Shown here piece by piece: positions 39,884 to 48,467 of a DNA stretch of 49,579 nucleotides. This DNA comes from JANLSO01 sp031362405 (GTDB lineage Bacteria > Actinomycetota > Thermoleophilia > Miltoncostaeales > Miltoncostaeaceae). Each line of letters starts with the position of its first letter. Position 1 is the stretch's first letter. The stretch is taken from contig JANLSO010000025.1 of assembly GCA_031362405.1 (NCBI GenBank), positions 1 to 49,579 of the forward strand. The letters run 5' to 3'. A program made the translations under genes and the position numbers. Under the pieces are notes generated by a model, which was not told where the DNA came from, searched no databases, and was given only the letters and a program-made list of their open reading frames with translations.

Positions 39884-40411
39884 GATGGGCCTCTCTTTCG
39901 GATCTGGTGTGGAGTACCGGGAGACGATGCCTCCCGGTTGATCTGAGAGAAGGCTAGGAGGGCCCACTTACGCGGCGATTATCTGAGACTTACCTTCCCC
40001 GCGAAGACCGAATGGCATCGGACCGCGACGCGAAGCCATCGTCCGAATGACTTCGCATCGCACGATCAGTGTCGTCGCCCCGACCCGGCCACGACGAGCA
40101 CCCCTAGGTGGGCGGTGTCCTCACCTTTGTGCGGCCCGCTCCGGTCGCCGGTTCGCCAACCACCCGCGCGGAAGGTCCCACAGCGCATGCACCGGTTCTG
40201 GGTGGCTCCCCCGGACTCGATGGACGCGGTGGCCGGTTCGGAGAACCCCAGTAGAAACGAACGTTGCTGATAGCTGCGCTGTGACGCGAGAACGCCTCAG
40301 GAACGACGTTCTCAGGTGAATCTCAGGAACCCTCAACCCCTTGCTCAGCGAGATTCGCTGCGGCCCGTCGATACCCGAGGCATCGGTCGACGATCAGAAG
40401 GAGATCGACTT
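39884..40411. other. Intergenic region with CTCAGG direct repeats
   Basis: 528 bases without a gene. CTCAGG occurs at 40296, 40311 and 40322 (the first and third as CTCAGGAAC, 26 bases apart), 85-115 bases before the start at 40412. It could be a regulator binding site. Confidence 0.35.
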
Positions 40412-40779
40412 ATGGACATGCCGATCAAACAGGGCCGCAGGGCCCGGCCGGCCGGCCATATGGGCCCGATGCCGCCACCGCCCAAGATGGAGAAAGCCCT
40501 GAAGCCCATCGCCGACACTCTCGGCATGCCGTTCGAGGAGATCGGACGGCGCCTCGGGAGCGGGTCGAGCCTCTCGGACCGCGACGACCGCGGGCTTCCG
40601 CCAGACCAAGCTCGAGGCGGCGATCACCGCGGGCCTCAAGGAGGGCGCGCCCCGGGGCATGACCCCCGCCTCTGGACATGGCCCACATGGTCGCCACGCA
40701 TGCCGGCCCGCCCCCGCGCATGGACGATGTGAAGGGGCGCTTCTCGGCGGCGTTTGCCGGCGTCAAGGGGCGACACGAG
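40412..40779 (+). pseudogene. Gene with two frameshifts (small helical-repeat, DUF2680-like)
   Basis: A strong AAGGAG precedes ATG 40412. The first frame reads KMEKALKPIADTLGMPFEEI, then GRRLGSGSSLSD. After a shift at about 40582 the second frame gives ATTAGFRQTKLEAAITAGLK, EGAPRGMT. After a second shift in a C-run at about 40664 the third frame gives PPLDMAHMVATHAGPPPRMD, then DVKGRFSAAFAGV. Together they form one continuous protein of the 'G-x-S-L-x-D-I-A..G...L..A' type. The C-run shift in particular could be a sequencing error. Its end runs into the peroxiredoxin gene on the other strand. Confidence 0.7.
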
Positions 40780-41358
40780 TCAGCACGTACGCCTCGAGGC
40801 CTCGCCGGGGTGGCTCTCCAGCCAGCCGACGACGTGCGCGGCATGCGTGTCGGGAGGAAACACCGGGTAGAAAACGTGCTCGATCTGACCGTCGCTGACG
40901 ATCAGGGTGAGACGACGGACCAGCGTCGCGCCACCGAACGTGAACGTCGGCAGGTCGAGCGCGCGCGTGAGGGCGAGATCCGCATCACTGAGCAACGCAT
41001 ACGGCAGGTTGAGCCGCAGCGCCACCTCCCGCTGGTACTCGGACGTCTGGGTACTGAGGCCGAACACCTCGGCGCCCCGGCCGACGAGTTCGGCATGGTG
41101 ATCTCGAAAAGCGCACGCCTCGGGCGTGCAACCACGGGCTCCGGGGATGGCGTCCCACTCGACACCCGGCGCACGGTCGGGCTGCCCGGTGCGCGGATAG
41201 GCGTAGATAACCGTTCGCCCCGGCAGCAGCGAGAGATCGACGGGCGGCCCGGTCGTGGCCACCAAGGTGATGGCGGGAACCGTCGCCCCGACAAGGTGAT
41301 CGCAGGCCCCGTCGTCGATCGGGATCGGAAGGTCAAAGGGCGGCTCGGAAGGGGACAT
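40780..41358 (-). CDS. Peroxiredoxin, AhpC/TSA or PrxQ/Bcp-like
   Basis: 192 residues from ATG 41358. Thioredoxin-fold peroxidase with the PrxQ signature GCTPEACAFRD: peroxidatic Cys77 and resolving Cys82 five residues later. The GRTVIYAYPRTGQP strand and FGLSTQTSEYQREV helix fit the family. It reduces H2O2 and organic peroxides. The N-terminal ~20 residues are extra. Its start overlaps the stop of the Mrr remnant (TGATG). Confidence 0.85.
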   Translation of the reverse strand: MSPSEPPFDLPIPIDDGACDHLVGATVPAITLVATTGPPVDLSLLPGRTVIYAYPRTGQPDRAPGVEWDAIPGARGCTPEACAFRDHHAELVGRGAEVFGLSTQTSEYQREVALRLNLPYALLSDADLALTRALDLPTFTFGGATLVRRLTLIVSDGQIEHVFYPVFPPDTHAAHVVGWLESHPGEASRRTC

Positions 41359-41640
41359 CACGAACCGCGATCGACAACGTAGACGCGTCGTATCGGGAGA
41401 AGCCGCGTGAACGGGACCTTGATGATCGGGGGTTCGAGGCCGAGTGCGTCTCGGTGAGCGATGACGTCAATCCCGCCGTCACCAGAGGCCTGTGTCACTT
41501 GAGTGCGATACCCCATGGCATCCAGGAGATCCGTTCGACAGTCACCGTGTCGGCGGCCGCGTCGGCGACGTCTTCGGGCCCCAGCGCGGCCGTTGGCGCG
41601 ACAACAGCTGGCGCCGCCTCCTACGCAATCGAGGAACTCC
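41358..41640 (-). pseudogene. Broken Mrr-type restriction endonuclease remnant
   Basis: DLLDAMGYRTQVTQASGDGG then IDVIAHRDALGLEPPIIKV match the Mrr catalytic domain (GY..T..SGDGGIDVI...IKV). The following Q-x-K catalytic strand is missing: the sequence goes on PFTRLLPIRRVYVVDRGS to the stop. Upstream, the helical part (EDVADAAADTVTVERI) is in another frame, so at least one frameshift and a C-terminal loss are inferred. No intact start. Confidence 0.65.
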
Positions 41641-42049
41641 TGCAGGTGGTGCTTCACCCCGGAAGCAGTCGCTTTCGATCTGGCGAGATTCAAGGTGCTG
41701 TCCGGCGTGCACGGGTAGACGACGAGGCCTCCCGGTGGCATCCGATCGGCAAAGCTCAAGTGCGCTCCCGCGGTCCCTGGCACGGCGCCGGGCTTCGCGT
41801 CCGGATGGTCGGCCAGCGCCCGCGCCTTCATGGCATCCCCGTCGTCTCCACCGACGGCGAGATCTCCCAACAGATTCCCGCCGATCGAAATGAACCCGTT
41901 TGCGACGAGATCACGCTTTGGCCGGCATTATGAACGCCCCACACGACAGTCATCGATCGCGAAGCATAGAGCGCGACCCCGCCGCCGACGCCGCGAGGCC
42001 GAGATCTCAACGCTCGATTAACTCTTCGATCAACTTCACCGCCCTGATC
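41641..42049. other. Intergenic region with no clear gene
   Basis: Frames on both strands are open in places (VVYPCTPDSTLNLARSKATA on the minus strand) but none has a start, ribosome site or recognisable product. It may hold more of the broken endonuclease. Confidence 0.3.
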
Positions 42050-42055
42050 TATCCT
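42050..42055 (+). promoter_or_regulatory. -10 box ahead of the methyltransferase operon
   Basis: TATCCT ends 6 bases before an ATG at 42062, predicting transcription from that A. Confidence 0.45.
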
Positions 42056-42061
42056 GGGCGG

Positions 42062-42091
42062 ATGACGGCTCAGCCTCCACGGTGCACGTAG
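42062..42091 (+). CDS. Possible leaderless 9-residue upstream ORF (or displaced true start)
   Basis: ATG to TAG encodes MTAQPPRCT. It begins at the predicted transcription start and overlaps the methyltransferase GTG (42082) in another frame. It is either a leader peptide or the real gene start separated from the methyltransferase frame by an indel. Confidence 0.35.
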   Translation: MTAQPPRCT

Positions 42092-42918
42092 CTCCTGGGG
42101 CTCGCCGTGAGCGAGCCGAGGCGCTCGACGCGGCCGGACACTACGACCGTTACGTCGTCCCCTTCACGGAGCCCTACGCCCGGGCGCTGATGGCGGCTCT
42201 GAGTTCCGCGACGCCACGGCGGGTTCTCGACCATGGAGCCGGTACGGGCACGGTCACCCAGGGTGTTCTGGCGGAGTTCCCTCAGTCTCGGCTGACGGCG
42301 CTCGATCCCAGTTCGGCGATGCTCAACCGGCTCGTCGGCCGGCTCGCTGATTCCGATCGGGATCGAGTGAAGATCATTCGTGGAACGGCCTCGGACCTTC
42401 GGGCGACGGACCGCTTCAATGCGATCGTCAGCCAGCTCGCGTTCATGTTCGTGCCCGACCCCGAGGCCGATCTACGCCTCCTACGCGGGCACGCCGAGCC
42501 GGGCGCAGTGCTTGTCATCTGTGTGCTCGGTGGTCAAGATGACGTCGCCGCCTTCGATCTCTACTGGACGGCGGCGGCCCGGGTTGACCCAGGCTTTGCC
42601 GGATCCGATGAGTACCCGCACTTTCGCTTCGGGGATCCAGCCGAACTCATCACGGCGGCGCAGCGCGCAGGCTGGGCCGATGTGAGGTGCGAGAAGATCA
42701 TCGCCCACCGTGAGGTCGGCACCGACGAGCTCTGGGAATGGCTCTGGGGGGCCATGCCGTTGCGGCGGCGGGGTACCGGCGAGGCGGCGGCAATCGACCC
42801 ATCGACACGAGAACGCCTACGCGCCGAGCTACTCCAGGCGGCGGCCCCGTTCTCCATCGGCTCTGACCGTGTGCGGTTTCCGATGCACGGATGGTGTCTG
42901 CGCGCGAGCGCCACGTGA
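42082..42918 (+). CDS. SAM-dependent class I methyltransferase
   Basis: 278 residues from the GTG at 42082; the start is uncertain (see the ORF at 42062). Motif I VLDHGAGTGTVT (about 49-60), motif II acidic ALDPSSAML, and the DRFNAIVSQLAFMFVPDPEA strand fit ubiquinone/menaquinone-type or generic small-molecule methyltransferases. Substrate unknown. It is the first gene of a coupled operon (GTGA overlap) with an ABC exporter, so it may modify the exported compound or confer resistance to it. Confidence 0.82.
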   Translation: MHVAPGARRERAEALDAAGHYDRYVVPFTEPYARALMAALSSATPRRVLDHGAGTGTVTQGVLAEFPQSRLTALDPSSAMLNRLVGRLADSDRDRVKIIRGTASDLRATDRFNAIVSQLAFMFVPDPEADLRLLRGHAEPGAVLVICVLGGQDDVAAFDLYWTAAARVDPGFAGSDEYPHFRFGDPAELITAAQRAGWADVRCEKIIAHREVGTDELWEWLWGAMPLRRRGTGEAAAIDPSTRERLRAELLQAAAPFSIGSDRVRFPMHGWCLRASAT

Positions 42919-43592
42919 CGTCGAACGGCGCGCTGGTTTCTGCGCGTGGCCTGGTCCGCGAGCACGGTAGAGGCACCGCTCGGCGGGCTGTGGTCGATGG
43001 TGTCGACCTCGAGATCCACCCGGGGGAACTGGTGGCGATCGTGGGTGCTTCGGGCTCGGGCAAGAGCACCCTGCTCCACCTTTTGGCCGGCCTCGATCGC
43101 CCGACCTCGGGAACAATCCTCCTTGCCGGAACCCGACTCGACGGCATGTCCGAGGCTCAGCTTGCCCGCCTGCGCCAGAGGTTCGTGGGCTTCGTCTTCC
43201 AGTCGTTTCGACTGGTGCCGGAACTGACCGCGTGGGAGAACGTGCTCATGCCCGCGCGCCTCGCCCGTGATCTCAGCGCCGGCCGGGAACGGGCCCGGGT
43301 GATCATGGACCGGCTCGGCGTCGCGTCGGTGGGCGGGCAACTGCCCGATGACCTGTCCGGTGGCGAGCAGCAGCGGGTGGCGATCGCCCGTGCCCTGGTG
43401 ATGGAGCCGCGAGTCATCTTTGCCGACGAGCCCACCGGCAACCTCGACGAGCACTCGGGAGCAGAGGTCATTGCCCTCCTGCGAGACGCCGTCACCCCGA
43501 CGCGAGCGGTGGTGATGGTCACCCACGATGCTCACCAGGCCGCGGGGGCCGATCGCACCGTGCATATCCGCGACGGCCGCATCGACGCGTGA
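42915..43592 (+). CDS. ABC transporter ATP-binding protein (MacB/LolD/FtsE type)
   Basis: 225 residues from the GTG that overlaps the methyltransferase stop. Walker A GASGSGKST, Q-loop FVFQSFRLVPELTA, signature LSGGEQQRVAIARAL, Walker B VIFADEPTGNLDE and the H-loop (VTHDAHQA) are all present. The DEPTGNLD form is typical of MacB/LolD exporters. It powers the permease encoded next, with which it overlaps by 4 bases (GTGA). Confidence 0.93.
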   Translation: MTSNGALVSARGLVREHGRGTARRAVVDGVDLEIHPGELVAIVGASGSGKSTLLHLLAGLDRPTSGTILLAGTRLDGMSEAQLARLRQRFVGFVFQSFRLVPELTAWENVLMPARLARDLSAGRERARVIMDRLGVASVGGQLPDDLSGGEQQRVAIARALVMEPRVIFADEPTGNLDEHSGAEVIALLRDAVTPTRAVVMVTHDAHQAAGADRTVHIRDGRIDA

Positions 43593-45898
43593 CGGCCTCT
43601 GGTCGCCCGGGGCTCGTGCGTGCATGGGCAAGCCTTCGGACGCGCCCATCGGCGGCGCTCGTCGCGGCGATCGGACTATTTCTGGTCGGCCTGATGGTGG
43701 GTGCGGCGGTGACCCTCGGCTCGGCTTTGTCGACGGGTTTCGACCGCGCACAGCGGGCCGCTGACGCCCCGGACATCACCGCTCGCTTCGACGTGATCGA
43801 TCGCGAAGACGCCGCCGCGCGTCTTTCGGGGCTCGCGAACGTGAGGTCGACATCGTTTCGCTTGGTGGTGCGACACGTCAACATGGGCGCGCGAAAGGAC
43901 GGCACCCCGGAGCCGCGGTTCGGCGAGGCGGAGATCAATGGCCTGCAGGCTGATGGGTCGTCCCAGGGCCTGGCGCTCGTCAGCGGGCGGGCCCTCTCGG
44001 GTGCGCCCGATGAAGCGGTGATCGAGCGCGGCCTCGCCGAGGAGTGGGACCTCGGCCCCGGAGATCGAATCGGCATGGAGACCCAGCGGGGTCTGTGGCT
44101 CGGCACGATCGTCGGGATCTCCGTCGAGCCCGACATCGTCGCCTTTCCGCTGGCCTCGGAGCCACGCATGTACGTCGACTACGACGAGGTCCGCGAACGA
44201 TTCCCCAGCTACGGCGAGGGGCAGCCCGTCAACGCGGCCTATCTGCGGCTCGCGAACCCCGATCGGCTCGCCGAGACGCTCGTCCAAGCCCGAACGTCGA
44301 GCTTCGGCCTTACCGGAACCACGTTCTCGACGCGATCCGCGACGCGGGCGATCATCAACGAGGCCGGGGGTCTGGTCGTTGCGCTGTTGGGTGCGTTTGC
44401 GGTGATCGCCCTGTTCGCGGCGGGCACGATGCTCGCCTCCACCGGCCATGCCCGCGTGACCCGCGACCTGCCGACGATCGGGGCGTTTCGCACGATGGGC
44501 TTCACACCGTTCGCGCTGGCCGGCTCGTATGCCGTCGAGGCGGCCATCGCGGCGGTGCCCGCCGCGGGGCTAGGAATAATCGTGGGAGCGCTCCTCGTCG
44601 CGGGCCCGACCGACGATCTTCTGCGCGCCCTGAACGAACTCGGCCCGGCATCGCCGATCGGCCTCCCCCACCTTGCCGCCTTCGCCGTGGTCCTCGTGGT
44701 GGCCGCCGTTGCCGCGGGGTGGCCGGCCCTTTCGGCGACCCGGCAACCGGTCGTGCGCAGCCTCGGCGGCGCCTCTCGTTCGCGTCCGCGCCGGACGATG
44801 GTGGCGGCCCGCCCGTTCATTCTCGGCGCGCGCCTGGTCGTACGCCGACCGGGGCGCTTTCTCATGAGTGTGCTGGCCGTGGCCGCTGCTCTGGCGACCA
44901 TCCTGCTGCTATTGGCGGTCGGCAGGTTCCTGCTGTCGGTGCAGGAGGAACCCGCCGCCCTCGGTGAGCGCTACTCGCTGCTCGTCAACGACGGGCCGCA
45001 AAGCCTCGACCTGATCCGCGCGACCCCGGGGGTCGCGGCCGCGGTCATCCGCTATGAAGCGCGCGCACTCGACGCCTTCGAGCTGCAGGAGCCGATCAGG
45101 ATCGTTGCCTTTGGGCCGGGCCGCGACCGGGTCTTCGCCGGGCGACCCCTCTTGTCGGGCCGCCGTGCCGTGGAGCCGGGAGACACCGAGGTCGGTGCGG
45201 GCCTCGCCCAGAGCCTCGGCCTCGATGTCGGAGGGCGGCTGATCGCTCAGGTTGAACAAGGGGGCGAACTCCAACTGACGGTGACGGGCATCGTCCAAGA
45301 ACTCGCCCAAGATGGGCGCGTGGCCTACACGGATGTCGCATCGCTCCGTGCCGCACGACCCGATCTGCCCGCCGACATCGCCGTGCGGGCGCGCAGCGGT
45401 GTTTCGGTCGCCACTCTCCGCACTGCACTCGAGGGCCAGGGCCTGACCGTCACAACGAACTCCGGGCTCGCCCCGAGCGGCGCGCCGTTCCTCACGACGA
45501 TCGTCGCTTTGCTACGTGTGGTGGCGGTGGTCAACGGGCTCGTCTGCGCCGCGCTGGTGCTCCTGGCCCTGGTTGTTCTGGCCCGCGAACGCAGCGAAAC
45601 GATCGGGGTTCTGCGCACCAGTGGCGGCTCGCGCCGCGACGTGTGGGCCCTGCTTTTCGGCGCGGGCGTGGTGCTGGTTGCCGCGGCCCTCGTCGCCGCA
45701 TACGTCCTCGAGCGCTTTGTCTTCGGCCCGACCCTGTCGGGGATGGTCGAGCGTTACGGAGTGCTGCCCTTGGCACCAAACGGAGCGGATGTCGTCGTCG
45801 TTGGGCTCGCGGGCGTGGTTGTCGTCGCGCTCACTTCAGCCCTGGCGGCCCGGCGCTACGTGCGCCAGCCGGTCGTGCGCCTACTGCGCCCCGGATAG
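43589..45898 (+). CDS. ABC transporter permease, FtsX/MacB-like, fused duplicated type
   Basis: 769 residues. An N-terminal helix (about 22-45) is followed by a large extracytoplasmic MacB_PCD-like region, three helices (about 260-375), a further helix (about 430), a second extracytoplasmic region (GERYSLLVNDGPQSLDLIR) and three C-terminal helices ending AARRYVRQPVVRLLRPG. This two-FtsX-unit layout is that of actinobacterial type VII ABC transporters for lipoproteins, peptides or antibiotics. It functions with the ATPase at 42915. Convergent with the metallophosphoesterase gene. Confidence 0.88.
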   Translation: MTASGRPGLVRAWASLRTRPSAALVAAIGLFLVGLMVGAAVTLGSALSTGFDRAQRAADAPDITARFDVIDREDAAARLSGLANVRSTSFRLVVRHVNMGARKDGTPEPRFGEAEINGLQADGSSQGLALVSGRALSGAPDEAVIERGLAEEWDLGPGDRIGMETQRGLWLGTIVGISVEPDIVAFPLASEPRMYVDYDEVRERFPSYGEGQPVNAAYLRLANPDRLAETLVQARTSSFGLTGTTFSTRSATRAIINEAGGLVVALLGAFAVIALFAAGTMLASTGHARVTRDLPTIGAFRTMGFTPFALAGSYAVEAAIAAVPAAGLGIIVGALLVAGPTDDLLRALNELGPASPIGLPHLAAFAVVLVVAAVAAGWPALSATRQPVVRSLGGASRSRPRRTMVAARPFILGARLVVRRPGRFLMSVLAVAAALATILLLLAVGRFLLSVQEEPAALGERYSLLVNDGPQSLDLIRATPGVAAAVIRYEARALDAFELQEPIRIVAFGPGRDRVFAGRPLLSGRRAVEPGDTEVGAGLAQSLGLDVGGRLIAQVEQGGELQLTVTGIVQELAQDGRVAYTDVASLRAARPDLPADIAVRARSGVSVATLRTALEGQGLTVTTNSGLAPSGAPFLTTIVALLRVVAVVNGLVCAALVLLALVVLARERSETIGVLRTSGGSRRDVWALLFGAGVVLVAAALVAAYVLERFVFGPTLSGMVERYGVLPLAPNGADVVVVGLAGVVVVALTSALAARRYVRQPVVRLLRPG

Positions 45899-45927
45899 CG
45901 AACGACATGCACGTTGTCCGCGTCATG

Positions 45928-47448
45928 TCATTTGGCCGGCTCCGGGAGGTAAAGCGTAGCGTTGCGGTCAGCCGGCGCGCCGCTCCAGTTCTTCGGGCGC
46001 CCGCCCTGAGTGTCGAGGACGGCCAACTCCCGGGAGATCCCGGCAAGGCCGAGAGGCCCGGATGCACCGCGGACTCCGGCGTGATCGATGAGCCAGGTCT
46101 CCAGCGCAACGCGCCCGTCGGTGAGTTCCACCAGACGAAGGGCGCGCGCCTGCTGGGGAAAGTCGATGAGTGACGGCGCACGTACGAGCCAGTAGCCGCC
46201 GGTCTGAGTCGGGTGGGGCGTGATCAGGTTGCGGTGGGTGTCGCCCGAGAGCACCGCGACGACGCCGGGCGTCGCGTCGAGCAGCGCAAATGCCGCCTCG
46301 CCACCCGTAGTCTGCTCGAGTGGTGTCGGCGCGACGATGAGATAACGGTCGCCCGGGTGCGCGGCGAGGATCGTGCGCATCCACTCGACCTGCCAGGTGG
46401 GCAGGGCGCCGTCGCTGCCGCCGGCCCGGTTTGCGGTGTCGAGTACCAACACACGGACCCCGGGCGCGACCTGGCGTTGATACACCAAGAACCCACGCTG
46501 GGAGGTCACTCCCGAGGCCCGGGCGACCAACTCCACGGCGCGGGCGCCTCCGAGCGGTTCGCGCGCCGGGTCGGCGTCAACGGTCCGGAAGCGCCCGAGT
46601 CGGTCGGCGACCAGCAGTTGCCGTAGTCGTTGCGGGTCGAGCACGCCATCGGTGGCCGCCGAGCGCGCCGCGGCCGAGGGCCGCTCGAGTTTTCTGCTCC
46701 CAACGGCCTCACGCGCCAGGGCCTCCTCGACCGGGACGACCCCCTGGATGAGGATATCGTGGTTCGACACGGCCGGCAGCCACGGTGCCATGAGGCCGGT
46801 CGCGCGAAATGGTTCCTGCGCCTGGTCGAGAAGCCCGACGTGTCGGGGCGCGTCGAGGTCGGGCCGGTAGAAGAAGGGATCGCCGCTGTCGACATCCTGA
46901 ACTCCCTGGTATCCCACGGCACCGGAATCGGGGTTTATCTCGCCGCCACCCAAAAGCGTCATCGCCCAGTGGAGCTCGTTGCGGTGCGTGTTGTCGGTGA
47001 TGTCACCGGTCACGAGGACCACGTCGGGAGCCAGCTCATTCACGCTTTGGACGGCCGCCTCGACGACCTGGGTCGTCAGGACTTCCTGGGGACGAAACGC
47101 GGAGCTCACCGAACCGCCGGTGCGATCCACGACCTCGACCCGCAAAGGCGACTCCTCGTCGAGGACGTGCAGATCTGAGACCTGGGCGAGGGTCACGAGG
47201 GTCCGCGCGACGGGGGCCGCGGGCGCGAGGTCGGTCCGAGGCAGGAGCACCGCGCCGGGGCCCGGCTCGAGCACCCCGTCTGCGTCGGTGTCGACGATCG
47301 TGTTCGCCAGGGTCGAGCCCGGCGTGAGCGCGGGTGCCGCGTCGCCGCCGTTACAGGCCGTCGCGAGCGTCGCCGTCAGACAAAGCGCCGCGACCGCACG
47401 GCTTCGGGCGGCTAGTCGGATGGGACGTTCGCCGCGGAAACCGCCCAC
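45928..47448 (-). CDS. Lipoprotein metallophosphoesterase
   Basis: 506 residues from a GTG that overlaps the 3' end of the ATPase gene by 37 bases. A lipobox LATAC puts the acylated Cys at residue 32, so it is anchored outside the membrane. Calcineurin-like motifs are complete: SDLHV, GDITDN, SNHD, and GDTHRN. Its overall form fits the actinobacterial TIGR03767-type group. It hydrolyses an unknown phosphate ester. It is the last gene of the ABC importer operon, suggesting that the substrate or its product is imported. Confidence 0.85.
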   Translation of the reverse strand: MGGFRGERPIRLAARSRAVAALCLTATLATACNGGDAAPALTPGSTLANTIVDTDADGVLEPGPGAVLLPRTDLAPAAPVARTLVTLAQVSDLHVLDEESPLRVEVVDRTGGSVSSAFRPQEVLTTQVVEAAVQSVNELAPDVVLVTGDITDNTHRNELHWAMTLLGGGEINPDSGAVGYQGVQDVDSGDPFFYRPDLDAPRHVGLLDQAQEPFRATGLMAPWLPAVSNHDILIQGVVPVEEALAREAVGSRKLERPSAAARSAATDGVLDPQRLRQLLVADRLGRFRTVDADPAREPLGGARAVELVARASGVTSQRGFLVYQRQVAPGVRVLVLDTANRAGGSDGALPTWQVEWMRTILAAHPGDRYLIVAPTPLEQTTGGEAAFALLDATPGVVAVLSGDTHRNLITPHPTQTGGYWLVRAPSLIDFPQQARALRLVELTDGRVALETWLIDHAGVRGASGPLGLAGISRELAVLDTQGGRPKNWSGAPADRNATLYLPEPAK

Positions 47449-48467
47449 GCGGGCGATCCGTCTGCATCAACGAACACCGAGGTGCCGGCCCCGGCAGGCG
47501 GGTCGTCGGTCTCGACCCGAATCGGGCCCGCAGGGGTCTGCACCGTGGCCTCGTAGCGGTCGCCCGAGAAGGCGACGTGCGCGACACGACCAGCGATCCC
47601 GCCGGAACCGTTCAGGCGCAGCTGACGCGGGCGCAGCACCAACGCACATGGCGCGCCGTCGGCAAGCGGCGTTGCCGACTCGGCGGCGACCGGCCAGGTG
47701 CCGGCCACAAGGCCCCGCCCGCCCGACCACACGGCCGGCACGACGCTCGATCGACCGACGAACGCCGCCACCTCGACCGTCGCGGGCCGTCGGGTCATCT
47801 CGTCGGGAGGGCTGAGCTGCGCGATCCGCCCATGGAACATCACCGCGACCCGGTCGCAGAGCGAGAAGGCCTCGTCCTGGTCGTGAGTGACGAGGATGAA
47901 CGTACATTCGGCTTCGCGCTGGATGCGACGCAATTCGGTCTGCATCTCCCGGCGTAGGTGAGCATCGAGGGCGGCGAGCGGCTCGTCGAGCAAGAGGACC
48001 GGGGGGCGGTTGATCAGCGCCCGCGCCAACGCGACGCGCTGCTGCTCGCCACCGGAAAGCTGATGTGGATGGCGGCGTTCCTTGCCCGCCAGCCCGACGA
48101 GCCGCAATGCCTCGGTGACGCGTTCGCGCACCTCTGCCACGGGGACCTTCGCTGCCCGCAGGCCGTACGCCACGTTGCCCTCGACGCTCATGCGGGGAAA
48201 CAGCGCATACGACTGGAAGACCGTGTGCACGGTGCGACGATGGGCCGGCAGGTCGGTCACGTCGGCGCCGTTGAGAAGGATACGCCCCGCGTCGGGCTGC
48301 TCCAGCCCGGCGATGAGCCGCAGCAGCGTGGTCTTACCGCAACCCGATGGCCCGAGAAGGCCGAAGATCTCGCCGTGGCCCACCTCCAACGAGACGTCGT
48401 CGACGGCGACCGTGGCCCCGAAGGCCCGGCGGGCGTTGCGCACCTCCACAACGGCAGACTCGCTCAT
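47412..48467 (-). CDS. ABC importer ATPase, spermidine/putrescine (PotA) type
   Basis: 351 residues. Walker A GPSGCGKTT, Q-loop TVFQSYALFP, signature LSGGEQQRVALARAL, Walker B LLLDEPLAALDA, H-loop VTHDQDEAFSL, and a C-terminal TOBE-like domain (about 245-345) with ALVLRPRQLRLNG. PotA-like ATPases serve importers of polyamines, Fe3+, thiamine or phosphonates. It overlaps the permease gene by 4 bases (ATGA). The substrate is not determined. Confidence 0.9.
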   Translation of the reverse strand: MSESAVVEVRNARRAFGATVAVDDVSLEVGHGEIFGLLGPSGCGKTTLLRLIAGLEQPDAGRILLNGADVTDLPAHRRTVHTVFQSYALFPRMSVEGNVAYGLRAAKVPVAEVRERVTEALRLVGLAGKERRHPHQLSGGEQQRVALARALINRPPVLLLDEPLAALDAHLRREMQTELRRIQREAECTFILVTHDQDEAFSLCDRVAVMFHGRIAQLSPPDEMTRRPATVEVAAFVGRSSVVPAVWSGGRGLVAGTWPVAAESATPLADGAPCALVLRPRQLRLNGSGGIAGRVAHVAFSGDRYEATVQTPAGPIRVETDDPPAGAGTSVFVDADGSPAWAVSAANVPSD

